Assembly: GCA_964588415.1 (NCBI GenBank)
Contig: CAZPPK010000137.1
Coordinates: 1 to 8,277 of the forward strand
DNA from: Sulfidibacterium sp964588415
Lineage (GTDB): Bacteria > Bacteroidota > Bacteroidia > Bacteroidales > F082
Length of the DNA stretch: 8,277 bases
Direction of reading: 5' to 3'
Shown here: positions 1 to 6,836 of the stretch, in pieces
Layout of the letters: each line of letters begins with the position of its first letter
Position numbering within the stretch: the stretch's first letter is position 1
The notes under the pieces: model-generated
The model's database searches: none
Told to the model about the DNA's origin: nothing
Seen by the model: only the letters and a program-made list of their open reading frames with translations
Position numbers and translations under genes: made by a program

Positions 1-3
1 AAT

Positions 4-48
4 CGCCCCAAGGGGCGGGGAATTAATCCCTTGTCCGCCTCAGGCGGA
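4..48. repeat. Cluster of GC-rich palindromes, possible terminator of an upstream gene
   Basis: Three short dyads follow each other. CGCCCC-AA-GGGGCG lies at 4-17, an imperfect GGG-AATTAAT-CCC at 18-30, and a perfect TCCGCCT-C-AGGCGGA at 34-48. The last is followed by TT and an A/T-only stretch (49-60) rather than a clean T-run, so it would be a weak intrinsic terminator. It lies upstream of the transporter promoter, which suits the 3' end of a gene outside the window. A dispersed palindromic repeat is the alternative. The dyads are read directly; the function is inferred. Confidence 0.4.
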
Positions 49-95
49 TTAAAATATTTTAGCCTTCCAGTACCTAATTAAGAAAACTACTTGGT

Positions 96-103
96 TACCT
101 TTG
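96..103 (+). promoter_or_regulatory. Bacteroidota-type -7 promoter box (TACCTTTG) for the MFS transporter
   Basis: TACCTTTG matches TAnnTTTG exactly. It ends 28 bases before the transporter ATG, which would leave a 5' leader of roughly 20 bases. I see no convincing -33 TTG element at the usual spacing. No Shine-Dalgarno sequence precedes the start codon, which is normal for this phylum. Confidence 0.6.
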
Positions 104-131
104 CAAAATTTAAAATCAGTATTTAGCAATC

Positions 132-1388
132 ATGACCAAAAAGCCGCTCTATATATTGTTTGTCACCGTTCTGCTCAATATGATCGGACTGGGGATTATC
201 ATTCCGTTTGTACCTATCATTTTCAAACTCAAGAACTTTTTCCCACCGGGATTTTCAGCCCAACACATCAATATCGTTTTAGGATTTCTGTTGGCAACCT
301 ACCCGTTGGCACAATTTTTCGGAGCACCGCTACTGGGAAGGCTTTCCGATAATCAAGGCAGGAAAAAGATTCTGAGCCTGTCACTTTTCGGGAGCTTTCT
401 GGGTTATCTGATCTTCGCAGCCGGGATCTATTGGTCCAACTTGAGTTTATTGTTTTTCAGCCGTGTCATCGACGGATTTACAGGCGGTAATATTTCAGTG
501 GCCATGGCTTCCATCGCCGATATCAGCGAAGACGAAAAAGCCAAAGTGCGGAATTTCGGTTTGATCGGTGCTGCATTCGGATTGGGTTTCATCATCGGCC
601 CTGCCATTGGCGGTTTGCTCAGCGATACACGTATTTCTCCTTACTTTACAACCCTTACACCCTTTTTAGCAGCTGCGGCTTTTGCGTTGGCAAATCTGGT
701 GCTGATCTATTTCAAACTTCCCGAAACGCTGACCAACAGAGTAAAGAGAAAAATCTCTGTCCGCGGAAGTTTCATAAATCTGAAAACGGCATTTACTTTC
801 AAGCAGCTTAAAACCGTGTTTATGGCCTTGTTTCTGGTCAATCTGGGATGGGTACTTTTTGAATACTTTTTCCAGGTTTTTCTTTTCGGAAAATTCCATC
901 TCACCGGTTCAGGGATCGCCTATTTGTTTGTCTATATCGGTTTCTGGATCGTACTTTCACAAGGTTATCTCGTCCGAAAATTTTCCAATAAGGTTTCGGC
1001 TCACAAAATTCTGAAAATCGTTATGGTACCTTCGGCTATTTTGCTTATGTCAACGGTTTTTGTAAGTAAAACAGATCTCTATTTTATTTTGGCACTGCTT
1101 GCCCTATTTATGGGATTCGTCCAGCCAAACTTTTCTGCGATTCTTTCTGAAAGTGCCGTTGAAGACTCTCAGGGCGAAATTCTTGGCATCAGACAGTCGG
1201 TGATTTCTGCTTCCCAATTTATTGCTCCTTTGGTGGGAGGATTTTTGCTTAATGTGGAAATTCTGAAAGGCTATCAGACACCGTTAATGGCGGGGAGTTT
1301 AATGGTATTCTTTGGTTGGATTATCGTTTTGATGATTAAACCTTTCGAAAAGAAGATCAGCTTCACCAATACTTCAAAGGCAAGCTGA
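132..1388 (+). CDS. MFS transporter, drug-efflux (TetA-like) type
   Basis: Integral inner-membrane transporter of the major facilitator superfamily, 418 residues, the usual size for a 12-helix member. Hydrophobic segments are spread along the whole length. MFS motif A lies at 69-79 (GRLSDNQGRKK) in the loop after helix 2. RVIDGFTGG at 111-119 fits the helix-4 motif B. A glycine-rich stretch at 143-161 with G-x-x-x-G-P fits motif C of helix 5, the antiporter signature of drug/H+ exchangers. The charged stretch around 198-226 (many K/R) fits the central cytoplasmic loop between the two six-helix halves. Helix 1 resembles the TetA family (GLGIIIPFVP, 19-28) but has Asn16 where TetA proteins carry an Asp, so tetracycline need not be a substrate. 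The start codon follows a good -7 box, and no earlier in-frame ATG is apparent. It looks monocistronic and converges on the next gene. The fold and family are secure; the substrate is unknown. Confidence 0.88.
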   Translation: MTKKPLYILFVTVLLNMIGLGIIIPFVPIIFKLKNFFPPGFSAQHINIVLGFLLATYPLAQFFGAPLLGRLSDNQGRKKILSLSLFGSFLGYLIFAAGIYWSNLSLLFFSRVIDGFTGGNISVAMASIADISEDEKAKVRNFGLIGAAFGLGFIIGPAIGGLLSDTRISPYFTTLTPFLAAAAFALANLVLIYFKLPETLTNRVKRKISVRGSFINLKTAFTFKQLKTVFMALFLVNLGWVLFEYFFQVFLFGKFHLTGSGIAYLFVYIGFWIVLSQGYLVRKFSNKVSAHKILKIVMVPSAILLMSTVFVSKTDLYFILALLALFMGFVQPNFSAILSESAVEDSQGEILGIRQSVISASQFIAPLVGGFLLNVEILKGYQTPLMAGSLMVFFGWIIVLMIKPFEKKISFTNTSKAS

Positions 1389-1398
1389 TTTTTCTGAA

Positions 1399-2649
1399 CT
1401 ATTTCGTTTCCGGTTTGATACCTTTTGGCCTACAGCTCAACGGGACTGCATTTCCCAGCGGCAATGTATCTGATTTGATAATGTGCCAGAAGGAAGCCGA
1501 ACCCGGCCCGCGGACGGTGTTGGTAAGGACTATCAACGTTTTGTGATGTTTCATATCACGGATGTTATAGCTTCTGAATCCTTTCCACCATCCAAAATGA
1601 TAGGCTGTACTGTCCATATCTTTGCGGATTCTCCAGCCGAAACCGTAATATTCCCGTCGCCGCCAGCTTCTCGGGCTTCCAGGGACAAAAGCTTCTCGCA
1701 AAGCGGAATCCGGTAGAAGAGTAAATTCGTCCCATGAACGATCGAATTTATAAAGTTCTCCAACAGACGTATAAACATTTTTATCACCCAGCACCCCATT
1801 GAGATAGCTGTTGGTTTCTCTTCGCCAACACCAGCCACGCCGGTAGAAGCCGGGGACCCCCTTTTCAACAAAAAGCGGCACTTTTTTATCGCCTCTCAGG
1901 TTATAGATGAACGAAGAATCCATTTTCAACGGTTCGAAGATCTCCTTGCGGATAAAATCATCGAAGCGCATTCCGGTAACGGCTTCTACTACATTCGCGA
2001 GCAGTGCATAATTGGTATTACAATAATTGAAACCCCCGTTAGGTTTGAAATAAGGATGGGGTTGATATTTTTTCATGAGCGCCAGCATGGAATTGTTGTT
2101 CATGGGAATCCGTTTGTTTTTCCACTCTTTCTGACCCAGGCTCATGTAGCGGGGAAGCCCGGAACGATGATTCATCAGCAACCTGAGCGTGATTCCATTG
2201 TAAGGAAACCCCGGGAGATACGCTCTGATGTCCGTATCATAACCCACTTTTCCTTCCTGCCTCAAAATCATAATCGCCAGCGCCGAAAACATCTTTGATC
2301 CTGATGCAAGTTGAAACCGGTCAGTGGTTTTTAGCGGGTCCCGTCTGTATCGTACATTTCTATATCCGTAGGCTTTTTCAAAAACGATCCTTCCTTTTTC
2401 AGCATATAAAACCACTCCGTTGAACCCGGTCAATCTTCGCAGTCGGTCGAACGTCCTTTCCAGCTCTTTTGTTCTTGGGACAATGATCAAACTGTCAAGC
2501 GAAATGAAAGGAACAATGCAATCTTCTGTTTTAATCTGGTTTGCCAATGGATCTTTAACGGGCTTTTTAGGTTCCGAGCTACAGGCACCCAACAAAAGCA
2601 GGAGCGCCAGCACAAAGAATATTCCTAATTTATGGATAGTTTTCTGCAT
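1399..2649 (-). CDS. Lipoprotein serine hydrolase, beta-lactamase/class C penicillin-binding superfamily
   Basis: Secreted, lipid-anchored serine hydrolase of the beta-lactamase superfamily (PF00144 type), 416 residues from the chosen start. Residues 1-23 form a lipoprotein signal peptide: a KLG n-region, a leucine-rich core and the lipobox LGAC with Cys23 as the lipidation site. All three active-site motifs are visible: S116-G-S-K119 (nucleophile and base), Y209-C-N211 within FNYCNTNY, and H351-F-G353, the HxG form common in esterase and peptidase members in place of KTG. MNHRSGLP at 159-166 is another family hallmark. A longer reading to an ATG at 2679 adds ten residues ahead of the signal peptide. 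I prefer 2649 because the signal peptide starts there and a -7 box lies between the two ATGs. It may act on peptidoglycan peptides, beta-lactams or esters, and the sequence does not decide which. The stop codon is 10 bases from that of the convergent transporter. The family is secure; the substrate is not. Confidence 0.88.
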   Translation of the reverse strand: MQKTIHKLGIFFVLALLLLLGACSSEPKKPVKDPLANQIKTEDCIVPFISLDSLIIVPRTKELERTFDRLRRLTGFNGVVLYAEKGRIVFEKAYGYRNVRYRRDPLKTTDRFQLASGSKMFSALAIMILRQEGKVGYDTDIRAYLPGFPYNGITLRLLMNHRSGLPRYMSLGQKEWKNKRIPMNNNSMLALMKKYQPHPYFKPNGGFNYCNTNYALLANVVEAVTGMRFDDFIRKEIFEPLKMDSSFIYNLRGDKKVPLFVEKGVPGFYRRGWCWRRETNSYLNGVLGDKNVYTSVGELYKFDRSWDEFTLLPDSALREAFVPGSPRSWRRREYYGFGWRIRKDMDSTAYHFGWWKGFRSYNIRDMKHHKTLIVLTNTVRGPGSASFWHIIKSDTLPLGNAVPLSCRPKGIKPETK

Positions 2650-2657
2650 AAAGGTTG

Positions 2658-2665
2658 CAAAACTA
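2658..2665 (-). promoter_or_regulatory. -7 promoter box (TAGTTTTG, minus strand) for the lipoprotein serine hydrolase
   Basis: On the minus strand TAGTTTTG is an exact TAnnTTTG match and sits only 8 bases before the ATG at 2649. A TTGG (plus-strand 2681-2684) lies about 16 bases further upstream, a marginal -33 candidate. If the box is used, the mRNA would have almost no leader. If translation starts at 2679 instead, the box would lie inside the gene and would be a chance match. Confidence 0.5.
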
Positions 2666-2813
2666 TAAAATTCCGGCAAGCCAATGATTAATTTTTTTTT
2701 ACGATTTCTCCGAAATAGGATAGTTTTAAAATGGTCTGCAAGCTTCTAAAATTTTATCCATCTAAAATCCAACATTTTAAAAATTTAGGTATAGTAATTG
2801 AATAATTATTTTT

Positions 2814-3125
2814 ATGGCAACAGAATCTCTCATATATATTATCTCTGGTTATTTGATCCTGGTTTTAGGCGTAGTAATTGCTGCGTCTCGAAGAAGAATA
2901 ACCTTGTTCAAGGCTTTTATGATCAGCTTCTTCTTTACTCCTGTAACGGGAATCATCGCGTTGATCAGAACATCAAGAAAAGTGGTGGTTACTCATTATT
3001 TTACTCAGAACCGATGTACCAACTGCCCGCACGGGGAGCAACCCAAACCGGAGGTTTGTGAAGATTGTGAATTCTTCGGGAATCTGCATAAAAGACTTTC
3101 TGTAAATAGAAGATATTCCATTTAA
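2814..3125 (+). CDS. Small membrane protein with two helices and a CxxC-x10-CxxC tail (hypothetical)
   Basis: Unrecognised protein of 103 residues. Two hydrophobic segments, about residues 5-24 and 33-52, are joined by a short basic turn (R26-R28). A hydrophilic tail begins with RTSRK. The tail carries two cysteine pairs, C68-x-x-C71 and C82-x-x-C85, ten residues apart, with His61, His73 and His92 nearby. This spacing would suit a small structural zinc site, although redox or iron binding cannot be excluded. Topology is unclear because both the hairpin turn and the tail are basic. No Shine-Dalgarno sequence precedes the ATG and no perfect -7 box was found; TAGTTTTA at 2721-2728 is one base off but 85 bases upstream. 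The overlapping frame at 2798-3061 lacks such organisation and is a shadow. The next gene has its own promoter, so no operon link can be claimed. Confidence 0.72.
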   Translation: MATESLIYIISGYLILVLGVVIAASRRRITLFKAFMISFFFTPVTGIIALIRTSRKVVVTHYFTQNRCTNCPHGEQPKPEVCEDCEFFGNLHKRLSVNRRYSI

Positions 3126-3221
3126 ACACACCATCCTTTCTTTGATCTGTTAAAATTTCCTATAAAAAGATTAATTCTTGTTCTGCGAGAAGTTTCGCCC
3201 ATTTCCATTCCCAAGGTTTTT

Positions 3222-3229
3222 TACTTTTG
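3222..3229 (+). promoter_or_regulatory. -7 promoter box (TACTTTTG) for the fbp-aspartate kinase unit
   Basis: An exact TAnnTTTG match ending 26 bases before the fbp ATG, predicting a leader of about 20 bases. No clear -33 TTG was found at standard spacing. It probably drives both fbp and the downstream aspartate kinase. Confidence 0.6.
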
Positions 3230-3255
3230 TAAACGATTTTAATCAGAAAATTTGA

Positions 3256-5235
3256 ATGAATAAAAACCACAATCACACCTTTTCTAAGGAACAGCTGGAG
3301 ACTGAGCTTAAGTACCTTCGCCTGCTTTCCGATCATTTTAAAAATATCCAGGCAGCGAGTACCGAAGTTATCAATTTGGAAGCTATCTTAAACCTGCCTA
3401 AAGGAACAGAACATTTTCTGAGCGATATTCATGGAGAATATGAGACATTCAGTCACGTATTGGCCAACGCATCGGGTGTTGTAAGGAAAAAAATTGATGA
3501 TGTTTTCGGAAAAAGTATCCGTGAAAAGGACAAAAAGGCCCTGGCCACCCTGATCTATTATCCCGAGGAGAAACTGGATCTCGCACTGAAAAATGAAGAA
3601 GACCCTGATGAGTGGTTTGCACTCACGTTGCAAAGACTTATTATTGTTGCACGTGCCGCCGCTTCAAAATATACAAGGTCGAAAGTACGAAAGGCCATGA
3701 CTCCCGATTTCAGCTACATCATCGATGAGCTGCTGAACGAAAGCGGTGAAGACAAAGAAGAGTATTTTGAAGTAATCATCAATACCATCATCAGGATCGA
3801 CCGGGCGGAAGCCTTCATTATCGCTATCTGTAAATTCATTCAGCGACTACTGATCGACAGACTTCATATTATTGGTGATATTTTCGATCGCGGTCCTTAT
3901 GCGGAAAAAGTAATGGACCGCTTGGTAAACTATCATTCAGTTGATATTCAGTGGGGAAATCATGATATGTTGTGGATGGGAGCTGCATCGGGTAACCGGG
4001 CACTCATCGCAAACATGATTCGCGTTTCGCTCCGCTACAATAACACCGACACTCTGGAAGATGCTTATGGTATTAACATCATGCCACTTGCATCACTGGC
4101 AATTCACGAATACGGAAACGATCCTTGCGACCAGTTTGCTCCCCAAACGTCGGGAGATCCCAAAGACATTGAACTGATCAAAAAGATGCACAAAGCCATC
4201 TCAATTATCCAATTCAAACTGGAAGCACAGATCATCGAAAGGAACCCAAAGTTTGAAATGGAGAACCACAGGCTTCTTGACAAGATCGATTTTAAAAAAG
4301 GAACCGTCCTCATCGAAGGAAAAGAATATCAGTTGCTGGACAATCATTTTCCAACCATCAACCCGGAGAAGCCTTATGAATTGACTAAGGAGGAAGAATC
4401 GGTGATGGAGAAACTGGCCAATAGCATCAAAAATAGCCGGCGGTTACAAAGTCATATCGATTTCCTGTTTTCTCATGGCAACATGTATCTCACTTTCAAT
4501 GAGAATCTGCTGTATCATGGGTGTATTCCCATGACAGAAAAAGGAGATTTTGCATCTTTTGAAATTGAAGGGACGCCCTACACCGGAAAAGCACTCTGCG
4601 ACCAATTTGACCGCATTGCCAGAAAAGCACATCATTTCCGCTTCCAACGCAAGCATGAACCCGCCACCGATTATCTTTGGTATCTTTGGTGTGGTGCATT
4701 CTCACCCCTGTACGGGAAAACAAAGATGACCACCTTCGAACGCTATTTTCTTGCTGATAAGGAAGCCTTCATTGAAGCCAGCAATCCATATTATTCCCTG
4801 GTTTATGATAATGAAGATTATTGCAATACCATACTCAGGGAATTTGGGCTTACCGGTTCGAACTCGCACATTGTAAACGGCCATGTTCCGGTTCAGGTGA
4901 GGAAAGGAGAAACTCCTATCAAGGCAAACGGAAAATTATTTGTGATTGACGGCGGCATGTCGAAGCCGTATCAGAAAGTGACCGGCGTTTCCGGTTACAC
5001 ATTAATATACAATTCATTCGGGCTGGTCCTGGTGGAACATAATTTCTTCGATTCCAGGCAAAAAGCCATCCAGGAAGACAAAGATATCATATCCAAATTA
5101 ATTTATATAGAAGGAAACAGTAAGCGGAAAAGAGTGAAAGAAACCGATATAGGTAAAAGTATCTTGTATCAGATCAATAATCTGAGCATGCTTCTGGCCG
5201 CTTACAAAATGGGATTAATTAAAGAACGCTTTTAA
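3256..5235 (+). CDS. fbp: Fructose-1,6-bisphosphatase, class III
   Basis: Cytosolic gluconeogenic enzyme that hydrolyses fructose 1,6-bisphosphate to fructose 6-phosphate and phosphate. At 659 residues it has the length of class III enzymes (Bacillus Fbp type), about twice that of class I or II. The metallophosphatase core is clear: SDIHGE at 56-61 (Asp57, His59), GDIFDRGP at 207-214 (Asp208, Asp211), GNHD at 234-237 and NGHVP at 541-545. These supply the ligands of the two-metal centre. The 150 residues between the first two motifs and the long stretch from about 240 to 540 are the family-specific insertions, and nothing appears truncated. FVIDGGMSKPYQ (562-573) near the end is also typical. 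The start is supported by the -7 box, with no Shine-Dalgarno sequence. The stop lies 14 bases before the aspartate kinase ATG, so the two are probably co-transcribed. Together with the phosphofructokinase downstream it forms the opposing pair at the fructose 6-phosphate node. Class III enzymes can be regulated by phosphoenolpyruvate or AMP, which the sequence alone does not show. Confidence 0.95.
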   Translation: MNKNHNHTFSKEQLETELKYLRLLSDHFKNIQAASTEVINLEAILNLPKGTEHFLSDIHGEYETFSHVLANASGVVRKKIDDVFGKSIREKDKKALATLIYYPEEKLDLALKNEEDPDEWFALTLQRLIIVARAAASKYTRSKVRKAMTPDFSYIIDELLNESGEDKEEYFEVIINTIIRIDRAEAFIIAICKFIQRLLIDRLHIIGDIFDRGPYAEKVMDRLVNYHSVDIQWGNHDMLWMGAASGNRALIANMIRVSLRYNNTDTLEDAYGINIMPLASLAIHEYGNDPCDQFAPQTSGDPKDIELIKKMHKAISIIQFKLEAQIIERNPKFEMENHRLLDKIDFKKGTVLIEGKEYQLLDNHFPTINPEKPYELTKEEESVMEKLANSIKNSRRLQSHIDFLFSHGNMYLTFNENLLYHGCIPMTEKGDFASFEIEGTPYTGKALCDQFDRIARKAHHFRFQRKHEPATDYLWYLWCGAFSPLYGKTKMTTFERYFLADKEAFIEASNPYYSLVYDNEDYCNTILREFGLTGSNSHIVNGHVPVQVRKGETPIKANGKLFVIDGGMSKPYQKVTGVSGYTLIYNSFGLVLVEHNFFDSRQKAIQEDKDIISKLIYIEGNSKRKRVKETDIGKSILYQINNLSMLLAAYKMGLIKERF

Positions 5236-5239
5236 ATCT

Positions 5240-5246
5240 AAGAGGA
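5240..5246 (+). promoter_or_regulatory. Purine-rich ribosome-binding-like site before aspartate kinase
   Basis: AAGAGGA lies in the 14-base gap after the fbp stop, 3 bases from the ATG. It is the only Shine-Dalgarno-like sequence seen next to a gene start here, though it is closer than ideal. It suits an internal operon gene with no leader of its own, where re-initiation after fbp is also possible. Confidence 0.4.
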
Positions 5247-5249
5247 TTT

Positions 5250-6527
5250 ATGCCAAGAGTATTCAAGTTTGGAGGAGCATTGCTACAGAATGCAGCCGGG
5301 GTAAGAAGGATGGGATCTTTGGTCAATGAATTTCAATGCGAGCCCATGGTTGTTGTCGTCTCAGCCATTGGTAAAACCACTAATGCACTGGAAGAACTGT
5401 ACCGTTTGTCGTGTTTAAAAGAAAAGGAACAGCTTCAGGAAAAATATTTTCAGTTAAAACAACAACATATCAGACTTGCCGAAGAGCTTAACATAAAGGA
5501 TTCCAATTTAACGATCCAATCTTTGGAAGAGGATTTCCGTCAGCTCTGGGATTCATTAAATGTCAGTTACCATGACTGGTATCAGGGCTACGACCAGATC
5601 ATTTCTTTTGGAGAAGCGTTTTCTGTAAAAATTATCAAAAGCTTTCTTGCCAGCGAAGGAATTCCGGTCCGTTTTGTGGATGCGCAATACCTGATCATTA
5701 CCGACAGCCATTACACCAACGCATCGGTCAATTGGGAGATAACTCAAAAAAGCGTTGATGCACGTTTAATTCCTGTACTTGAGAATAAAGAAGTCGTCCT
5801 GACACAAGGTTTTGTAGCTGCTGATATGTTAGGGATCACAACCACGCTGGGTCGCGAAGGCTCCGATTTTACTACAGCTATTTTGGCTTATATTCTTGAA
5901 GCGCAGGAAGTCTGCATTTGGAAAGATGTCCCCGGTCTGATGAATGCCGATCCACGCCTTTTCCCCAATGCAGTAAAACTTCCACATGTATCTTATAATG
6001 AAGCCATTGAACTTGCTTTTTACGGTGCTTCCGTAATCCATCCCAAAACCATTCAGCCATTGAAGAAAAAAGGAATCCGTTTAAAGGTTTGTTCCTTTTT
6101 AGATCCGCAATCTGAGCCCACACTTATTGATGCCGACGAATCGGATGATGCAAAAATTCCGAAGTTCATCGTTAAAAAGAACCAGGCTCTGCTCAGCATT
6201 AGCTCACGGGATTTATCATTCATGGCCGAAGAATCTTTGAAAAAAGTTTTTACTGCAATCAGCATAAACCGATTCCACATTAACCTGATGCAAAATTCGG
6301 CAGTTAGCTTTTCCGTGATCTTTGATAAGAACCTTGAAAAGCTGGAAAAAATAACCTACGAACTTAAAGATACTTTCATCTTAAAATATAATACCGGCTT
6401 GGAGCTCTTGACTATCAGGTATTATAATGATGATGTAATAAAAGAGTTAAGTGCCGGAAAGCAGATTCTTCTGACCCAGAAAACCAGAACTACCATTCAA
6501 TTACTTTTACAAACAGAAGTTGTTTAA
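5250..6527 (+). CDS. Aspartate kinase (monofunctional, LysC-like)
   Basis: Phosphorylates L-aspartate to 4-aspartyl phosphate with ATP, the first step to lysine/diaminopimelate, threonine and methionine. The 425 residues suit a monofunctional enzyme, with no homoserine dehydrogenase domain. The amino-acid kinase domain covers about 1-290: KFGGA at 6-10 (KFGGT/S in most members), SAIGKTTNAL at 38-47, SFGE at 119-122, the nucleotide and substrate loop LGREGSDFTTA at 200-210, WKDVPG at 224-229 with DPR at 234-236, and GASVIHPKTI at 259-268. Residues from about 312 on form the ACT-type regulatory region. The first ACT unit is recognisable (SSRDLSFMAEESLKKVF, then the QNSAVSFSV strand) but lacks the usual glycine before the helix. 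The second is poorly conserved, so feedback control may differ from E. coli LysC. MPRVFKFGG places the P-loop-like motif at the normal distance from the start. It is the likely second gene of the fbp operon. A weak dyad GTTAT-C-ATAAC (6538-6548) follows the stop but is not a convincing terminator. Confidence 0.93.
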   Translation: MPRVFKFGGALLQNAAGVRRMGSLVNEFQCEPMVVVVSAIGKTTNALEELYRLSCLKEKEQLQEKYFQLKQQHIRLAEELNIKDSNLTIQSLEEDFRQLWDSLNVSYHDWYQGYDQIISFGEAFSVKIIKSFLASEGIPVRFVDAQYLIITDSHYTNASVNWEITQKSVDARLIPVLENKEVVLTQGFVAADMLGITTTLGREGSDFTTAILAYILEAQEVCIWKDVPGLMNADPRLFPNAVKLPHVSYNEAIELAFYGASVIHPKTIQPLKKKGIRLKVCSFLDPQSEPTLIDADESDDAKIPKFIVKKNQALLSISSRDLSFMAEESLKKVFTAISINRFHINLMQNSAVSFSVIFDKNLEKLEKITYELKDTFILKYNTGLELLTIRYYNDDVIKELSAGKQILLTQKTRTTIQLLLQTEVV

Positions 6528-6576
6528 AGACAAACAGGTTATCATAACTTATTTATTTTAAGACATTCGAATTGCC

Positions 6577-6706
6577 ACCGCACCCCCACTAAAGGGGCGT
6601 GCTCTTACCCACCATTATTAATCGAATAAACCAAATGCAGATTCTCCCATCAGAGTTTTGTCTTGCCATAGATGTGTAGGGGTTTCCCCTTAGGGGGTCA
6701 AGGGGT
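6577..6706 (+). repeat. Dispersed repeat, copy A (about 130 bp, inverted C/G-rich ends)
   Basis: This is a diverged direct copy of the sequence at 8068-8192. At a fixed offset of 1489 bases, 6590-6658 and 8079-8147 align without gaps, and I count 53 of 69 identical positions by hand. Beyond that a few bases of indel precede a second conserved block (GGGTTTCCCC against GGGTTCCCC). The best core is ATGCAGATTCTCC-n-ATCAGA (6635-6654). The ends are imperfect inverted repeats: ACCCCCACTAAAGGGG at 6582-6597 pairs with the complement of CCCCTTAGGGGGT at 6686-6698, apart from three unmatched bases. No open reading frame of note lies inside. A MITE-like or other non-coding dispersed element is the best reading; a 3' processing or terminator module of the preceding gene is an alternative. 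Confidence 0.7.
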
Positions 6707-6808
6707 CACGAAGCCATTCTTTTTGAATCCTTTGGGCTGTCATTCCTTAACGTTAAAACAACTTCTCATAAAATTGAAAGAAATAAAGGTGCTGAGACAG
6801 TCATTTTT

Positions 6809-6816
6809 TATCTTTG
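6809..6816 (+). promoter_or_regulatory. -7 promoter box (TATCTTTG) for phosphofructokinase
   Basis: An exact TAnnTTTG match ending 20 bases before the ATG at 6837, predicting a leader of about 12-16 bases. No clear -33 element was found. The gene therefore appears to be transcribed separately from the fbp-aspartate kinase unit. Confidence 0.6.
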
Positions 6817-6836
6817 TGCCATAAAAATCTCAATAG

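Larger units (their letters stand above)
6528..6836. other. 309-base intergenic region between aspartate kinase and phosphofructokinase
   Basis: No gene is apparent. It contains, in order, a weak 11-base dyad (6538-6548), an A/T-rich stretch, repeat copy A (6577-6706), a perfect 10-base palindrome TTAACGTTAA (6747-6756), and the -7 box of the phosphofructokinase gene (6809-6816). The palindrome sits about 52 bases upstream of the -7 box, where a dimeric regulator could bind, but one occurrence is no evidence of function. Confidence 0.7.

Noticed and set aside
1551..1871. A 106-residue minus-strand frame inside the serine hydrolase.
   Set aside because: It is an out-of-frame shadow of a gene whose catalytic motifs are intact, and it shows no domain of its own.
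2798..3061. An 87-residue reading frame overlapping the small membrane protein gene.
   Set aside because: It has no coherent hydrophobic segments or motifs, while the 2814 frame has two helices and ordered cysteine pairs.
6538..6548. GTTAT-C-ATAAC dyad after aspartate kinase as an intrinsic terminator.
   Set aside because: The stem is short and A/T-rich, with a single-base spacer and no proper T-run.
6747..6756. Perfect palindrome TTAACGTTAA upstream of the phosphofructokinase promoter, a possible operator.
   Set aside because: It occurs once, in A/T-rich sequence where such palindromes are common, and no regulator gene is nearby.
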